A program made the translations under genes and the position numbers. Shown piece by piece: positions 1 to 8,610 of a DNA stretch of 64,000 bases; the first letter of the stretch is position 1, and every line of letters begins with the position of its first letter. The notes under the pieces are model-generated. The model saw nothing but the letters and a program-made list of their open reading frames with translations, was not told where the DNA came from and searched no databases. This DNA is from an uncultured Eubacteriales bacterium (GTDB taxonomy: Bacteria; Bacillota; Clostridia; Oscillospirales; Oscillospiraceae), in NCBI GenBank assembly GCA_900317375.1, contig ONGJ01000008.1:1-64000 (forward strand), written 5' to 3'.

Positions 1-315
1 GAGGATAAAAAGGCCAAAGACGTCAAGATCCTCAAAACGGCCGAGCATACCGTCCTGGCAGATTATTTCGTCATCTGCAACGGTTCCTCTTCCGCGCATA
101 TCAAGGCGCTGGTGGAGGAGGTCGACAAAAAGCTCTCCGAAGCCGGCGAGCCGCCGCTCCGCCGGGAAGGTCTGCGTTCGGATATCTGGGTCCTGATGGA
201 CTTCGGCAGCGTGATTGTTCATATCTTTACCGATGAGGCCAGGAAGTTCTACGATCTGGAACGCCTGTGGAGCGATGCCGAGGCGGTGACGCCCTCATCC
301 CTTCCGAGCCCCTGA
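1..315 (+). CDS. rsfS: Ribosome silencing factor RsfS (5' end missing)
   Basis: The first 104 codons of the window read in frame 1 into a RsfS/YbeB/Iojap protein and stop at TGA 313-315. Family features visible are the block [17 protein letters not shown] and the C-terminal part with [16 protein letters not shown] and [10 protein letters not shown]. RsfS binds ribosomal protein uL14 on the large subunit and blocks subunit joining when nutrients are scarce (family knowledge). The N-terminus lies outside the window; roughly 10 to 20 residues should be missing. It ends 55 bp before leuS on the same strand, so the two may be cotranscribed. Confidence 0.9.
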   Translation, partial: EDKKAKDVKILKTAEHTVLADYFVICNGSSSAHIKALVEEVDKKLSEAGEPPLRREGLRSDIWVLMDFGSVIVHIFTDEARKFYDLERLWSDAEAVTPSSLPSP

Positions 316-370
316 TAAGGGGCATCGGAAAACTGTGAATGGATTATCAACACAAAGAGGTGCGTTTGTT

Positions 371-2875
371 ATGAAATATGATTTTGCTGCCGTTGAGAAA
401 AAATGGCAGGACATCTGGGAAGAGAAAAAGCCCTACGCCGCCGTTACCGGCGACCCTCGCCCGAAGTTTTACGGTCTGATTGAGTTCCCGTACCCCAGCG
501 CTGCCGGCCTGCATGTCGGCCATCCGCGGCCCTTCACGGCCATGGATATCGTCACGCGCAAAAAGCGCATGGACGGGTACAATGTCATTTTCCCCATCGG
601 CTATGACGCCTTCGGCCTCCCGACCGAGAACTTTGCCATTAAGAATCACATCCATCCTTCCATCGTGACCCGCGACAACATTGCAAACTTTACGCGCCAG
701 CTCAAGATGCTGGGCTACGGCTTTGACTGGGACCGCTGTGTCAATACCTCCGACCCGAACTATTATAAGTGGACGCAGTGGATCTTCCTCCAGATGTTCA
801 AGCACGGTCTGGCCTACAAGACCACCATGCCCATCAACTGGTGCACCAGCTGCAAGGTAGGCCTTGCCAACGAAGAGGTCGTTGACGGCGTCTGCGAGCG
901 CTGCGGCGGCGAGGTCGTCCGGAAGGAGAAGAGCCAGTGGATGCTGGCCATAACCAAGTACGCCGACCGTCTCATTGACGATCTGGACGATCTGGATTAT
1001 ATCGAGCGCGTCAAGATCCAGCAGAAGAACTGGATTGGCCGCTCCACTGGCGTCGAGGTCGTCTTCCCGATGTCCAACGGCGACGAGATTACCGTCTACA
1101 CCACCCGTGCCGACACCCTCTACGGTGTGACCTATATGGTCATCTCGCCCGAGCATCCGATCCTTGAGAAGTGGAAGCCCATCCTCACCAACTGGGATGA
1201 GATTGCCGCCTATCAGGCCGCCGCGGCCAAGAAGTCCGACTTCGAGCGCGGCGAGCTGAATAAGGACAAAACCGGTGTCTGCCTCCATGGCATCCGTGCC
1301 ATCAACCCCGTGAACGGCGCTTCGGTTCCGGTCTTTATCTCTGACTACGTCCTCATGGGCTACGGCACCGGCTGCGTCATGGGCGTGCCGGGCCATGACC
1401 AGCGCGACTGGGAGTTCGCCATGAAGTTCAACCTGCCCATCATCGAGGTGGTCAAGGGCGGCGATATGACGAAAGAAGCCTTTGTCGCCAAGGACGACGG
1501 CATCATGGTCAACTCTGGCTTCATGGACGGCATGACCGTTCGCGAGGCGATCCCCGCCATGAAAAAGTACTGTGTCGAGCACGGGATCGGCAAGGAAAAG
1601 GTCAATTACAAGCTGCGCGACTGGGTCTTCTCGCGTCAGCGCTACTGGGGCGAACCGATCCCGCTTGTTTACTGTGACAAATGCGGCTGGGTTCCTCTGG
1701 ACGAGAGCGAGCTGCCCCTGGTTCTCCCGAATGTCGAGAGCTATGAGCCCACCGACGACGGCGAAAGCCCCCTCGCCAAGATGACCGACTGGGTCAACAC
1801 CACCTGCCCGAAATGCGGCGCTCCTGCCAAACGGGAGACCGACACCATGCCCAACTGGGCCGGCTCCTGCTGGTATTACCTGCGCTACATGGACCCGCAC
1901 AATGACGAGGCCGCCTTCTCGAAAGAGGCGGAGGAGTACTGGGGCCCGGTTGACTGGTACAACGGCGGTATGGAGCATACCACCCTGCACCTGCTGTACA
2001 GCCGCTTCTGGCACAAGTTCCTCTATGATATCGGTGTTGTCCACACGAAGGAGCCCTATGCCAAGCGTACCTCCCACGGGATGATTCTGGGCCGCAATCC
2101 GCATTATGTCGGTTTTGCCGAGACGGAAGAAGAGAAGCAGGCCCTGATTGACCATTACGGCAATGAGGCTCTGCGCCCCTCCGTCAAGATGTCCAAATCC
2201 CTCGGCAACGTGGTCAACCCGGATGATGTCATCCGCGAATACGGCACCGACACCATGCGTGTCTATATCATGTTCATCGGCGACTTTGAGAAAACCGCCA
2301 CCTGGTCCGATGAGGCCGTGAAGGGCTCCAAGCGTTTTCTGGACCGCTGCTTCAACCTGCTGGATCTGGTAAAGGACGACCTCTCCGTGACGCCGGAGAA
2401 CGAGGCTCTGATTCACAAGACAATCAAAAAGGTCGGCGACGACATTCTCGAGCTCAAGATGAACACCGCCATCGCCGCGCTGATGACCCTGGTGAACCAG
2501 TTCTATGCAAACGGCTGCACCAAGGGCGATCTCAAGCCCTTCCTTCTGCTGCTCAGCCCCTTTGCCCCGCACCTGGCGGAGGAGATGTGGGAACAGCTCG
2601 GCTTTGCCGCCTCCGAAGGCAAGATGGCCATGCAGATGTCCTGGCCCGCATATGATGAGAGCAAAACCGTCGACAAAAAGCGCGAGATGGCCGTTCAGGT
2701 CAACGGCAAACTGCGCAGCACCATCGTGGTCGACTCCGATGCCAACGAGGACGCCGTCATCCAGGCTGCCCTTGCGGATGAGAAAATCCAGCGCCAGATG
2801 GCCGGCATGGAACTGGTCAAGACCATCGTTGTCAAGAACCGGATTGTCAATCTGATCCTGAAAAAAGCAAACTGA
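371..2875 (+). CDS. leuS: Leucyl-tRNA synthetase
   Basis: Encodes 834 residues, a usual length for bacterial LeuRS, which charges tRNA-Leu in the cytoplasm. The class I signatures are present: HVGH at residues 48-51 (the HIGH motif) and KMSKS at 606-610. Zinc-ribbon-like cysteine pairs (CTSCKVG, CERCGG, CDKCGW, CPKCGA) and the CP1 editing insert lie between them. An in-frame ATG at 335 would add 12 unrelated residues; ATG 371 is preferred because an AGAGG ribosome binding site sits at 356-360 and the protein then begins with the typical MKYDF...EKKWQ. The rpsU promoter overlaps its end. Confidence 0.97.
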   Translation: MKYDFAAVEKKWQDIWEEKKPYAAVTGDPRPKFYGLIEFPYPSAAGLHVGHPRPFTAMDIVTRKKRMDGYNVIFPIGYDAFGLPTENFAIKNHIHPSIVTRDNIANFTRQLKMLGYGFDWDRCVNTSDPNYYKWTQWIFLQMFKHGLAYKTTMPINWCTSCKVGLANEEVVDGVCERCGGEVVRKEKSQWMLAITKYADRLIDDLDDLDYIERVKIQQKNWIGRSTGVEVVFPMSNGDEITVYTTRADTLYGVTYMVISPEHPILEKWKPILTNWDEIAAYQAAAAKKSDFERGELNKDKTGVCLHGIRAINPVNGASVPVFISDYVLMGYGTGCVMGVPGHDQRDWEFAMKFNLPIIEVVKGGDMTKEAFVAKDDGIMVNSGFMDGMTVREAIPAMKKYCVEHGIGKEKVNYKLRDWVFSRQRYWGEPIPLVYCDKCGWVPLDESELPLVLPNVESYEPTDDGESPLAKMTDWVNTTCPKCGAPAKRETDTMPNWAGSCWYYLRYMDPHNDEAAFSKEAEEYWGPVDWYNGGMEHTTLHLLYSRFWHKFLYDIGVVHTKEPYAKRTSHGMILGRNPHYVGFAETEEEKQALIDHYGNEALRPSVKMSKSLGNVVNPDDVIREYGTDTMRVYIMFIGDFEKTATWSDEAVKGSKRFLDRCFNLLDLVKDDLSVTPENEALIHKTIKKVGDDILELKMNTAIAALMTLVNQFYANGCTKGDLKPFLLLLSPFAPHLAEEMWEQLGFAASEGKMAMQMSWPAYDESKTVDKKREMAVQVNGKLRSTIVVDSDANEDAVIQAALADEKIQRQMAGMELVKTIVVKNRIVNLILKKAN

Positions 2876-2878
2876 TTC

Positions 2879-2907
2879 TTGACAAAGCGCAGCTTTACCG
2901 CTATAAT
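2879..2907 (+). promoter_or_regulatory. Promoter of rpsU
   Basis: TTGACA at 2879-2884 and TATAAT at 2902-2907 with a 17-bp spacer match the vegetative consensus perfectly. The -35 box begins 4 bp after the leuS stop. The predicted leader of about 65 nt ends in a GGAGGGAGGG ribosome binding site. Confidence 0.85.
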
Positions 2908-2979
2908 GCATCCGTTAACGCCAATTGTTTGGCCCTTTTAACCGTCATTGTTTTTGACGTGTCGGAGGGAGGGAAATAA

Positions 2980-3165
2980 GTGTCTGAGATCTATGTAAAA
3001 GAGAATGAGTCTCTGGATAATGCGCTGAAACGCTTCAAGCGCAGCTGCGCGAAATCCGGCGTTCTGGCCGACCTGCGCAAGAAAGAATACTACCAGAGCC
3101 CCAGCGTGAAGCGCCGCAAGAAATCCGAAGCCGCACGCAAAAATAAAAACAAGCGTTACTATTAA
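2980..3165 (+). CDS. rpsU: 30S ribosomal protein S21
   Basis: A 61-residue basic protein matching bacterial bS21: start [20 protein letters not shown] and a lysine/arginine-rich tail. bS21 is a late-assembling small-subunit protein involved in initiation. The start codon is GTG at 2980, preceded by a purine-rich ribosome binding site at 2964-2973. It has its own strong promoter and is closed by a hairpin terminator 8 bp after the stop, so it is probably a monocistronic unit. Confidence 0.96.
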   Translation: MSEIYVKENESLDNALKRFKRSCAKSGVLADLRKKEYYQSPSVKRRKKSEAARKNKNKRYY

Positions 3166-3173
3166 AACGCAGT

Positions 3174-3205
3174 GAAAAGCCCGCCGGTTCCCCGGCGGGC
3201 TTTTC
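3174..3205. terminator. Hairpin terminator after rpsU
   Basis: A 14-bp perfect stem (3174-3187 with 3192-3205) around a TTCC loop. The outer pairs are GAAAA/TTTTC, so it is symmetrical and could act on both strands. Confidence 0.85.
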
Positions 3206-3255
3206 ATTTAAGTGTTAATTGGAAAACTGGGACCTGGTCCATTTATACAAAAAAT

Positions 3256-3310
3256 GCGCGGCGGTGAATTGTAGGTGCGAGGAATAGACTTGTCTTCCGC
3301 GCAACGGCAG
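3256..3310 (+). repeat. Spaced repeat, copy A
   Basis: One of three copies of a 55-bp element with the pattern GCGCGGCG, then GTGCGAG starting 19 bp from the element start, then CCGCGCARCGGYAG starting at 41 bp. The outer GCGCGG and CCGCGC can pair. Blocks are conserved while the bases between them differ. The rest of 3206-3516 holds copy B and no gene that I can support. Confidence 0.7.
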
Positions 3311-3434
3311 TAATCTGAAGTCGGGCACTCCCAATCAGTCTCTACCGTGCGCGGCAAGGGAATATGTAGCCCCTCATCAAGACACTGCGGCCGCTCACAA
3401 TTGGGAGGGAGGGCTTTCTTTCTTCCAATATAAA

Positions 3435-3489
3435 GCGCGGCGGGATTGCTTTCGTGCGAGAGCGAGACCTCCCGACCGCGCAACGGCAG
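3435..3489 (+). repeat. Spaced repeat, copy B
   Basis: The second copy, 179 bp after copy A in the same orientation, with GTGCGAG at 3454 and CCGCGCAACGGCAG at 3476, that is, at exactly the same internal distances of 19 and 41 bp. It lies 27 bp from the stop codon of the surface protein gene. Confidence 0.7.
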
Positions 3490-3516
3490 AGACTTCAATA
3501 CGGGCTTTTGGAATCT

Positions 3517-6500
3517 TTAATGCCTTGGTATGTACCCACCTTCGTTTTCTTTCTTCTCAGCAGCCTGATACCACGACGCCGGACCGGGCTCCGCAGTTTC
3601 CTTCTTCGGCGCAGGCTTGACGACGGCCTCTTCTGCGGCCGGCTCCTCAACCGGTGCTTTCGGCGCTTCCTTCCGCACAGGCTGCTGCTTGACTTCCTTT
3701 ACTGTTTCGGCGGCAGCCGCAGGTGCCGGCGCTGCCTCAGCTGCCGGGGCGGCAGCCTTGCTGTCCCTGCTTTCCATCTTCAGGCCCAGTTCTTTGGCCT
3801 GCTCCGGCGCCCGGTAGTCGTCCAGGTTGATCCGGAAATCCTTGACCAGCTCCTGTGTCGGATCTTCCGCTTCCTCGCCGAGGATGCTGCCGAAGTCCAT
3901 CACCACGTCCGAAACAGGCTTCTTCTTCGCGGGGGGCATCACCTTTCCGGGGCCCATCATGGAGTTGCTCTTTCCGCCCTTTGCCGGCGCATTTCCGTTC
4001 GGCCTTGCGCCTGTTCTGCTGCCCGCTTGCGTACTGGCCTTTGCAGCCGTCCCTGCGGGCTTTCTTCCGCTCTGCGGTCCCTGCGGGCGCTGCGGTCCTC
4101 CGGCTTTTTTGGGAAGTCGGCGCAGCGTGAACCAGGTGGCAAGAGCCAGCAGAAGGGCGATGACAATCAGTGCAAACCAGACGACGGATTTTGTCTTGTC
4201 AGCGGTCTTCGGTGCTTTCGCAACATTAAAGTTGCCGTCTGCCTGCTGTGACTGCGACACGATGGTATAATTGTGGTTTCCGGTCTTCAGGCTCTGGATG
4301 AACGAGGCCTTCAGTGTGATGATCGTACTGCCTTCCTTTACGGTGAAGTTCTCGCCGGGGACCATCTGGCCGTCGATCATCAGATATTTGAATTCCGTAT
4401 ACGGCGCGCTGGAACGGATAGTATAGGTGCTTCCGTAGTAGGCGGTGTCTGTAACGGCGTTCGGGTTCGTTTTGCCCGACGAATCCCGAATGGTCAGGGT
4501 GCCGTCCACTGTCGTGATCTCATAGTTCTGCGTGACATCCTGCGAGCCGGCCGTGATCTTGACATTGCCGACCTTCTTGGTGTAAACGCCTACGTCCACA
4601 GGCCCGTTCTTGATGCTGTTGCCGTTCTTGTCGTAGACCTCATAGTCCGCGCTCAGCTTATGGCTGCTGTTTGCCAGGGCCGAGGCCTTGACGTTCTTGT
4701 TGTTCAGCGCCTTGCCGTCATAGACCTTCTCGTCTGAAACGGCGGTCAACGTCAGCGGGAACTTGCTTACCGTCAGTTTGCCAGGAACATATTTGATGCT
4801 GTATTTGCTGCTGTCCACGGCAGCTCCGTTTGCCGATTTGATGACCACCGACTGGATCTCGTTCATCTGGGTTCCCGCGTTGGTGATGACCGAGGTGGGT
4901 TTAAAGGTAATCTTGTCAATCTGGTCCCCGTCAACAAGCCCGACGACCGTATATTCGTGCTGGCTGTGCTCCTGCCCGTCATAGGTGAAGCTGCCGTCCT
5001 TGGCGGTTACGGTCAGGCTCACCTGAGACCTCTGGGGATTGCTGACGGTAATGGTGATATAGCCGTTGACAGGGATGATGTTATAGTTTGCTGTGACATC
5101 CCTGCCGTATGCGTCCTTGACCGACACCTTCGAGGCGTTGATCACCGTCTGGAAGCTGGTGGTTCCGCTGCCCTCGACAAAGCTGCCTGACAGGCTGTGT
5201 CCGGGCAGAAGCCCTTCCACTTGATATCCTGAGGCAAAGGACCCGTCCGGCGACTTCAGCGTCGAGGCGACGATTTCTCCTCCCTGGGTCGTCAGCGAGC
5301 CGGAGATGCCCCTGATGGTCAGATCGCGCTTGACCACGGTCAGAATGCCCGGGTTCAGATAGACCTGATACTTGCCCTCCGGTACGATATTGCCGGAAGC
5401 ATCGACGACTGTCACTTCTGAAATCCTGTTGAAGGTGGTCCCGACATCGGTGATCGCTGACAGCGGATCAAAGACAACCCGGATGACCCTGTCGCCCTCT
5501 GCCAGACCGATACACCGGTACTGATCGGCATTGTGCAGCTGTCCGTCATAAATCCAGGTCTGTGACTCTGTCGTAATGCTCAGGTTATAGGCTGTCGGCG
5601 TCGGGGTCGGAGTGGGCGTTGGAGTCGGCGTCGGGGTTGGAGTCGGCGTCGGGGTTGGAGTCGGTGTCGGCTCTGTCGTCGGCGTTACGATCTCCTCCGG
5701 CTGCGTTGTCGGTGGTACTGTCTCCTCTGGCTGCGTTGAGGGCGGTGTCGTCTCCTCCGGCGTTGTAGACGGCGGTGTCGACTCTTCCGGCGTTGTGGAC
5801 GGTGATGTCGTCTCCTCCGGTGCCGTCGACGGCGGCGTCAGGTTGGTGATTTCGATGCGCCCGTGTTCGGCGGCCGTTACTTCGTAACAGCGCGTCAGAT
5901 CCGCAATTTCACTGCCGTTTTCATCGAGCCTGACGACGCGCGCGTTGGCTGCGTTGACGCTGGTGTCAAAGCTTTCCGTTCCGCTGCCTTCGACGGTCAC
6001 GCCCACCAGGGTCTGACCCTCCACCAGGCCGCTCTGCGTCCAGCCGTTCGGGTACCCTGCGATGTTCGCCTCGGCCGCTGTCACCATCTCACCGTAGGTT
6101 TCCACGTTGCCCGACACGGGTGTGACGGTGACGGTGCGCGGTTCGACGGTCAGCGTCCCGTTTACAAGGCCGACTTTGCCGACAAGCGCGTCGTCCATCA
6201 TTCCGTCTGCATACGAGAATGTCAGCGGCTCCAGACCCTCAGTTTCAGGGTCATATCCCAGCGTGAACGATTGGATCACGTTCGCCGTCGGGTTGTCACC
6301 CGGTTCGGTGACGCTGCCCTCGACAGTCACGTTCAGGGTCCACACGCCGTCCTCGTTGTACAGCGGAAAGATCGTTTCACCGGTGTTCCACCCGCTGTTG
6401 GTCAGGGGCGTGCCGTCATATGTCTTTTCATCGGAAGCGGCTGTGATCGTGAATTCGGGAATTGTGTAATTATATACAGGGACAATCGTCTCGGCCTGCG

Positions 6501-7410
6501 TTTCCTTTTTTGTCCACTGCAGCACGATTTGGGTATCACCGTAGATCAAGACTGTACCGTTTTTGATGTCGGCCTTTGCCCCGTTCGGGCAGATGGCGAC
6601 AACGGCGGCGTCATACTCGTCCTTCTGGTCCTCTATGGCGGCCTGCGCGTCATAGGAAAGCGAGGGAACACTGTACAGCATGCCCGGCGTCACATACTCC
6701 GTCCCGGTATTCTCAAACGGATATGGAATATCAAGACCCTCCGAGGCAAAGCTGATCTCCGCATCCTCCTTGGAAATCCGGCTGCAGGTGATTTTCAGCA
6801 CATATCTGTTGGTAGTGCCGATACCTGAATAATACCGGCTGTCCAGCTGATTGGGGTCGTCGGGATTGCTTTTCTCGGCGGTCAGCTCCGAGAAGAACAG
6901 CGAGATGGCCGTACTCGCGGGGTCTGCATGCGCTTTTTCCATCAGTGCCTTGTTGGGGGCGGCATCGCCGCCGTCCGTCAAGGCCAGACCCGAGATATAC
7001 CATCCCTCTGACGGCGTCAGCATCAGCTCCATGTGCGGGTCCATCAGATTCTGCAGAAGCATCGCTGAAGAATCCTCTACCGCTTTGCGCTCATCGCCGT
7101 CAACGTAAAAGAGAGATACGGTACACTTTGGGGCTGTATCTGCGGGGGCCTCACTGCCTCTTTTGGCGAAATCGGGATCCGGGTTTTCTTCCGTCGTTTC
7201 CGCACCCCCTTCCCCCGGCCCTCCTGCCGAGAACAGGGTAAACGTCTCTCCCATGCTGCTGGGGTCGGCGACCGGGTCATCTATGAACAGCGTGTCCTCC
7301 GGCCAGACCGGCAGAGCTTCTTCTCCCTCTGCCGAGGCGTTCACCGCCATCAGCGAGAAGAGAAGTACCATGCTGAGCAGCATGCTCAGAATTCTGTTTG
7401 TCTTTTTCAT
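3517..7410 (-). CDS. Large MBG-domain surface protein with C-terminal membrane anchor
   Basis: 1297 residues. A signal peptide (MKKTNRILSMLLSMVLLFSL, cleavage near NASAEG) is followed by a unique region, then several MBG-like beta domains (YDGTPLTN, WIYDGQLHN, FTYDGQEHS, VYDGKALNN repeats), interrupted by a Thr/Pro-rich spacer of PEETTPPST-like units and a (PT)n tract. Near residue 1070 comes APKTADKTKS, a hydrophobic helix (VVWFALIVIALLLALATW) and RRLPKK, which resembles a sortase sorting signal. Unlike a sorting signal it continues with a 195-residue Ala/Pro/Lys-rich tail, predicted cytoplasmic. ATG 7410 is chosen over an upstream ATG (7431) because GAGGTGG precedes it by 6 bases. Function is unknown; adhesion or cell-wall structure is an inference. 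Confidence 0.85.
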   Translation of the reverse strand: MKKTNRILSMLLSMVLLFSLMAVNASAEGEEALPVWPEDTLFIDDPVADPSSMGETFTLFSAGGPGEGGAETTEENPDPDFAKRGSEAPADTAPKCTVSLFYVDGDERKAVEDSSAMLLQNLMDPHMELMLTPSEGWYISGLALTDGGDAAPNKALMEKAHADPASTAISLFFSELTAEKSNPDDPNQLDSRYYSGIGTTNRYVLKITCSRISKEDAEISFASEGLDIPYPFENTGTEYVTPGMLYSVPSLSYDAQAAIEDQKDEYDAAVVAICPNGAKADIKNGTVLIYGDTQIVLQWTKKETQAETIVPVYNYTIPEFTITAASDEKTYDGTPLTNSGWNTGETIFPLYNEDGVWTLNVTVEGSVTEPGDNPTANVIQSFTLGYDPETEGLEPLTFSYADGMMDDALVGKVGLVNGTLTVEPRTVTVTPVSGNVETYGEMVTAAEANIAGYPNGWTQSGLVEGQTLVGVTVEGSGTESFDTSVNAANARVVRLDENGSEIADLTRCYEVTAAEHGRIEITNLTPPSTAPEETTSPSTTPEESTPPSTTPEETTPPSTQPEETVPPTTQPEEIVTPTTEPTPTPTPTPTPTPTPTPTPTPTPTPTAYNLSITTESQTWIYDGQLHNADQYRCIGLAEGDRVIRVVFDPLSAITDVGTTFNRISEVTVVDASGNIVPEGKYQVYLNPGILTVVKRDLTIRGISGSLTTQGGEIVASTLKSPDGSFASGYQVEGLLPGHSLSGSFVEGSGTTSFQTVINASKVSVKDAYGRDVTANYNIIPVNGYITITVSNPQRSQVSLTVTAKDGSFTYDGQEHSQHEYTVVGLVDGDQIDKITFKPTSVITNAGTQMNEIQSVVIKSANGAAVDSSKYSIKYVPGKLTVSKFPLTLTAVSDEKVYDGKALNNKNVKASALANSSHKLSADYEVYDKNGNSIKNGPVDVGVYTKKVGNVKITAGSQDVTQNYEITTVDGTLTIRDSSGKTNPNAVTDTAYYGSTYTIRSSAPYTEFKYLMIDGQMVPGENFTVKEGSTIITLKASFIQSLKTGNHNYTIVSQSQQADGNFNVAKAPKTADKTKSVVWFALIVIALLLALATWFTLRRLPKKAGGPQRPQGPQSGRKPAGTAAKASTQAGSRTGARPNGNAPAKGGKSNSMMGPGKVMPPAKKKPVSDVVMDFGSILGEEAEDPTQELVKDFRINLDDYRAPEQAKELGLKMESRDSKAAAPAAEAAPAPAAAAETVKEVKQQPVRKEAPKAPVEEPAAEEAVVKPAPKKETAEPGPASWYQAAEKKENEGGYIPRH
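5597..5676 (-). repeat. Low-complexity PT-repeat coding tract
   Basis: About 80 bp of GTCGGN-type hexamers on the plus strand encode an alternating Thr-Pro run in the surface protein. Further repeats at 5676-5835 encode PEETTPPST-like units. Such tracts can change length by slippage. Confidence 0.8.
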
Positions 7411-7469
7411 AAGTACCACCTCGGTGCTCATTGAATCATATGGCGCCTTTACGCCTTTTGACTGTCTTC

Positions 7470-7498
7470 ATCATACACCCCAAACCTGCACAAAACAA
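7470..7498 (-). promoter_or_regulatory. Candidate promoter of the surface protein gene
   Basis: On the minus strand TTGTTT (7493-7498) and TATGAT (7470-7475) are separated by 17 bp, giving a leader of about 55 nt to ATG 7410. The boxes are imperfect. Confidence 0.45.
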
Positions 7499-7553
7499 CT
7501 TAAGAATTCTGAAATCGCATGAACGAAACGGATCTTATAACTCAACAAATAAA

Positions 7554-7608
7554 GCGCGGCGCAGTAATCTTGGTGCGAGAACGTGCCTACTTATCCGCGC
7601 AGCGGTAG
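7554..7608 (+). repeat. Spaced repeat, copy C
   Basis: The third copy, with GTGCGAG at 7573 and CCGCGCAGCGGTAG at 7595, keeping the 19- and 41-bp spacing of copies A and B and the same orientation. It lies between the divergent surface-protein and sortase promoters. The whole 7411-7736 gap holds these promoters and this repeat, and no gene that I can see. Confidence 0.7.
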
Positions 7609-7667
7609 AGAATCTCGAACGGGAAGTTATCCCAAGCGCAGTAGCTTCCATGGCTCCCAACTCTCAC

Positions 7668-7695
7668 TTGACTTTTTTTGAAAACGGTGTATAAT
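7668..7695 (+). promoter_or_regulatory. Promoter of the sortase gene
   Basis: TTGACT (7668-7673) and TATAAT (7690-7695) with a 16-bp spacer, about 35 nt before the sortase start. Confidence 0.75.
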
Positions 7696-7736
7696 AATCA
7701 AAAAGTTACAATAAAATGACGAATGGAGTCAAAACC

Positions 7737-8546
7737 ATGAAAACCTTTCTTCGCGTCCTGTGGCGCGGTCTTCTTGTCATTCTCTGCGGTGTGTTCCTGG
7801 GCGTCTTCATCTTTGCCGCCTACCAGCTTTACCATACCTTTCACGGCTACCACCAGGCCGAAAAGGAATATGATAATCTGAGTGCCCAGTATGTCACTGC
7901 AGCGTCGGCTGAGGTCCAGACCGAGCCTACTCCGACCCCAGAGGCCACCCAGGCACCCCAGGAGTCACCCCAGGTAAGCTCCGGCCCGATCCAGGTGGAT
8001 TTTGCCGCTCTGCAGGCGCGGAACAATGAGGTCATCGGATGGATCTACAGCCCGAATACCAAGATCAACTACCCGGTCGTAAAGGGTGTCGATAACGACT
8101 TTTACCTGTCCCATACCTTTGACGGTACGGCCAACGCCAACGGCAGCATCTTCATGGATGCCAACTGCGATACGGATCTCTCCATGCACAATACCATCCT
8201 CTACGGCCACCATATGAACGACGGTTCGATGTTTGCCAGCCTTACCGACTACAGGCAGACGGGTTATCTCGAGGCGCATCCGGTTCTCTATTACTATACG
8301 CCCAACCAGAATTATCTGCTCGAGGTCTTCTGCTGCTTTGTCACCGGCCCCGATTCGGACGTTTATTCCTTTAATTTCAGCTCCAACGAAGAGTTTGAGC
8401 GTTACCTCGAAAGCTGGCGCTCTCGCTCGAACTTCGACACCGACGTTCAGGTCACCGGCGATGACCACATCATGACCCTCTCCACCTGCACCTATGAATA
8501 CGAAGACGCCCGCTACGTCGTCATGTGCAAGATTGTCCCGATGTAA
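7737..8546 (+). CDS. srtB: Class B sortase
   Basis: 269 residues: an N-terminal membrane anchor (about 8-32), a Pro/Thr-rich linker (60-80) and a class B sortase domain. The catalytic triad can be seen as His158 in YGHHM, Cys251 in TLSTC and Arg259 in EDARYVV. Sortases cut a sorting motif on exported proteins and join them to the peptidoglycan cross-bridge outside the cell. ATG 7737 is used because GGAG lies 8 bases upstream; an ATG at 7716 has no such site. It is divergent from the MBG surface protein, whose APKTAD motif resembles the (S/P)PxTG motifs of clostridial SrtB, making that protein a candidate substrate (inference). Confidence 0.93.
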   Translation: MKTFLRVLWRGLLVILCGVFLGVFIFAAYQLYHTFHGYHQAEKEYDNLSAQYVTAASAEVQTEPTPTPEATQAPQESPQVSSGPIQVDFAALQARNNEVIGWIYSPNTKINYPVVKGVDNDFYLSHTFDGTANANGSIFMDANCDTDLSMHNTILYGHHMNDGSMFASLTDYRQTGYLEAHPVLYYYTPNQNYLLEVFCCFVTGPDSDVYSFNFSSNEEFERYLESWRSRSNFDTDVQVTGDDHIMTLSTCTYEYEDARYVVMCKIVPM

Positions 8547-8570
8547 TGAACTGCATAAAAAATAATAAGA

Positions 8571-8608
8571 GCAGCACTCCATTTGTTTTTGGAGTGCTGC
8601 ATACTTTT
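8571..8608. terminator. Bidirectional terminator between srtB and purL
   Basis: A 10-bp perfect stem GCAGCACTCC/GGAGTGCTGC (8571-8580 with 8591-8600). A T-run follows on the plus strand and an A-rich run precedes it, so it can stop both convergent units. Confidence 0.85.
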
Positions 8609-8610
8609 TT

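Noticed and set aside
347..2911. Open frame of more than 850 codons antisense to leuS
   Set aside because: It mirrors leuS codon positions, has no recognisable domain, and such frames are common opposite GC-rich conserved genes.
3349..3400. A fourth copy of the spaced repeat (GCGCGGC at 3349)
   Set aside because: The GTGCGAG block is missing and the next block is only CCGCTC at a shifted distance.
7554..7640. tRNA-like sequence in repeat copy C (GCAGCGGTAGAG ... TCGAAC)
   Set aside because: No acceptor stem or anticodon arm can be folded, and copies A and B do not keep the resemblance.
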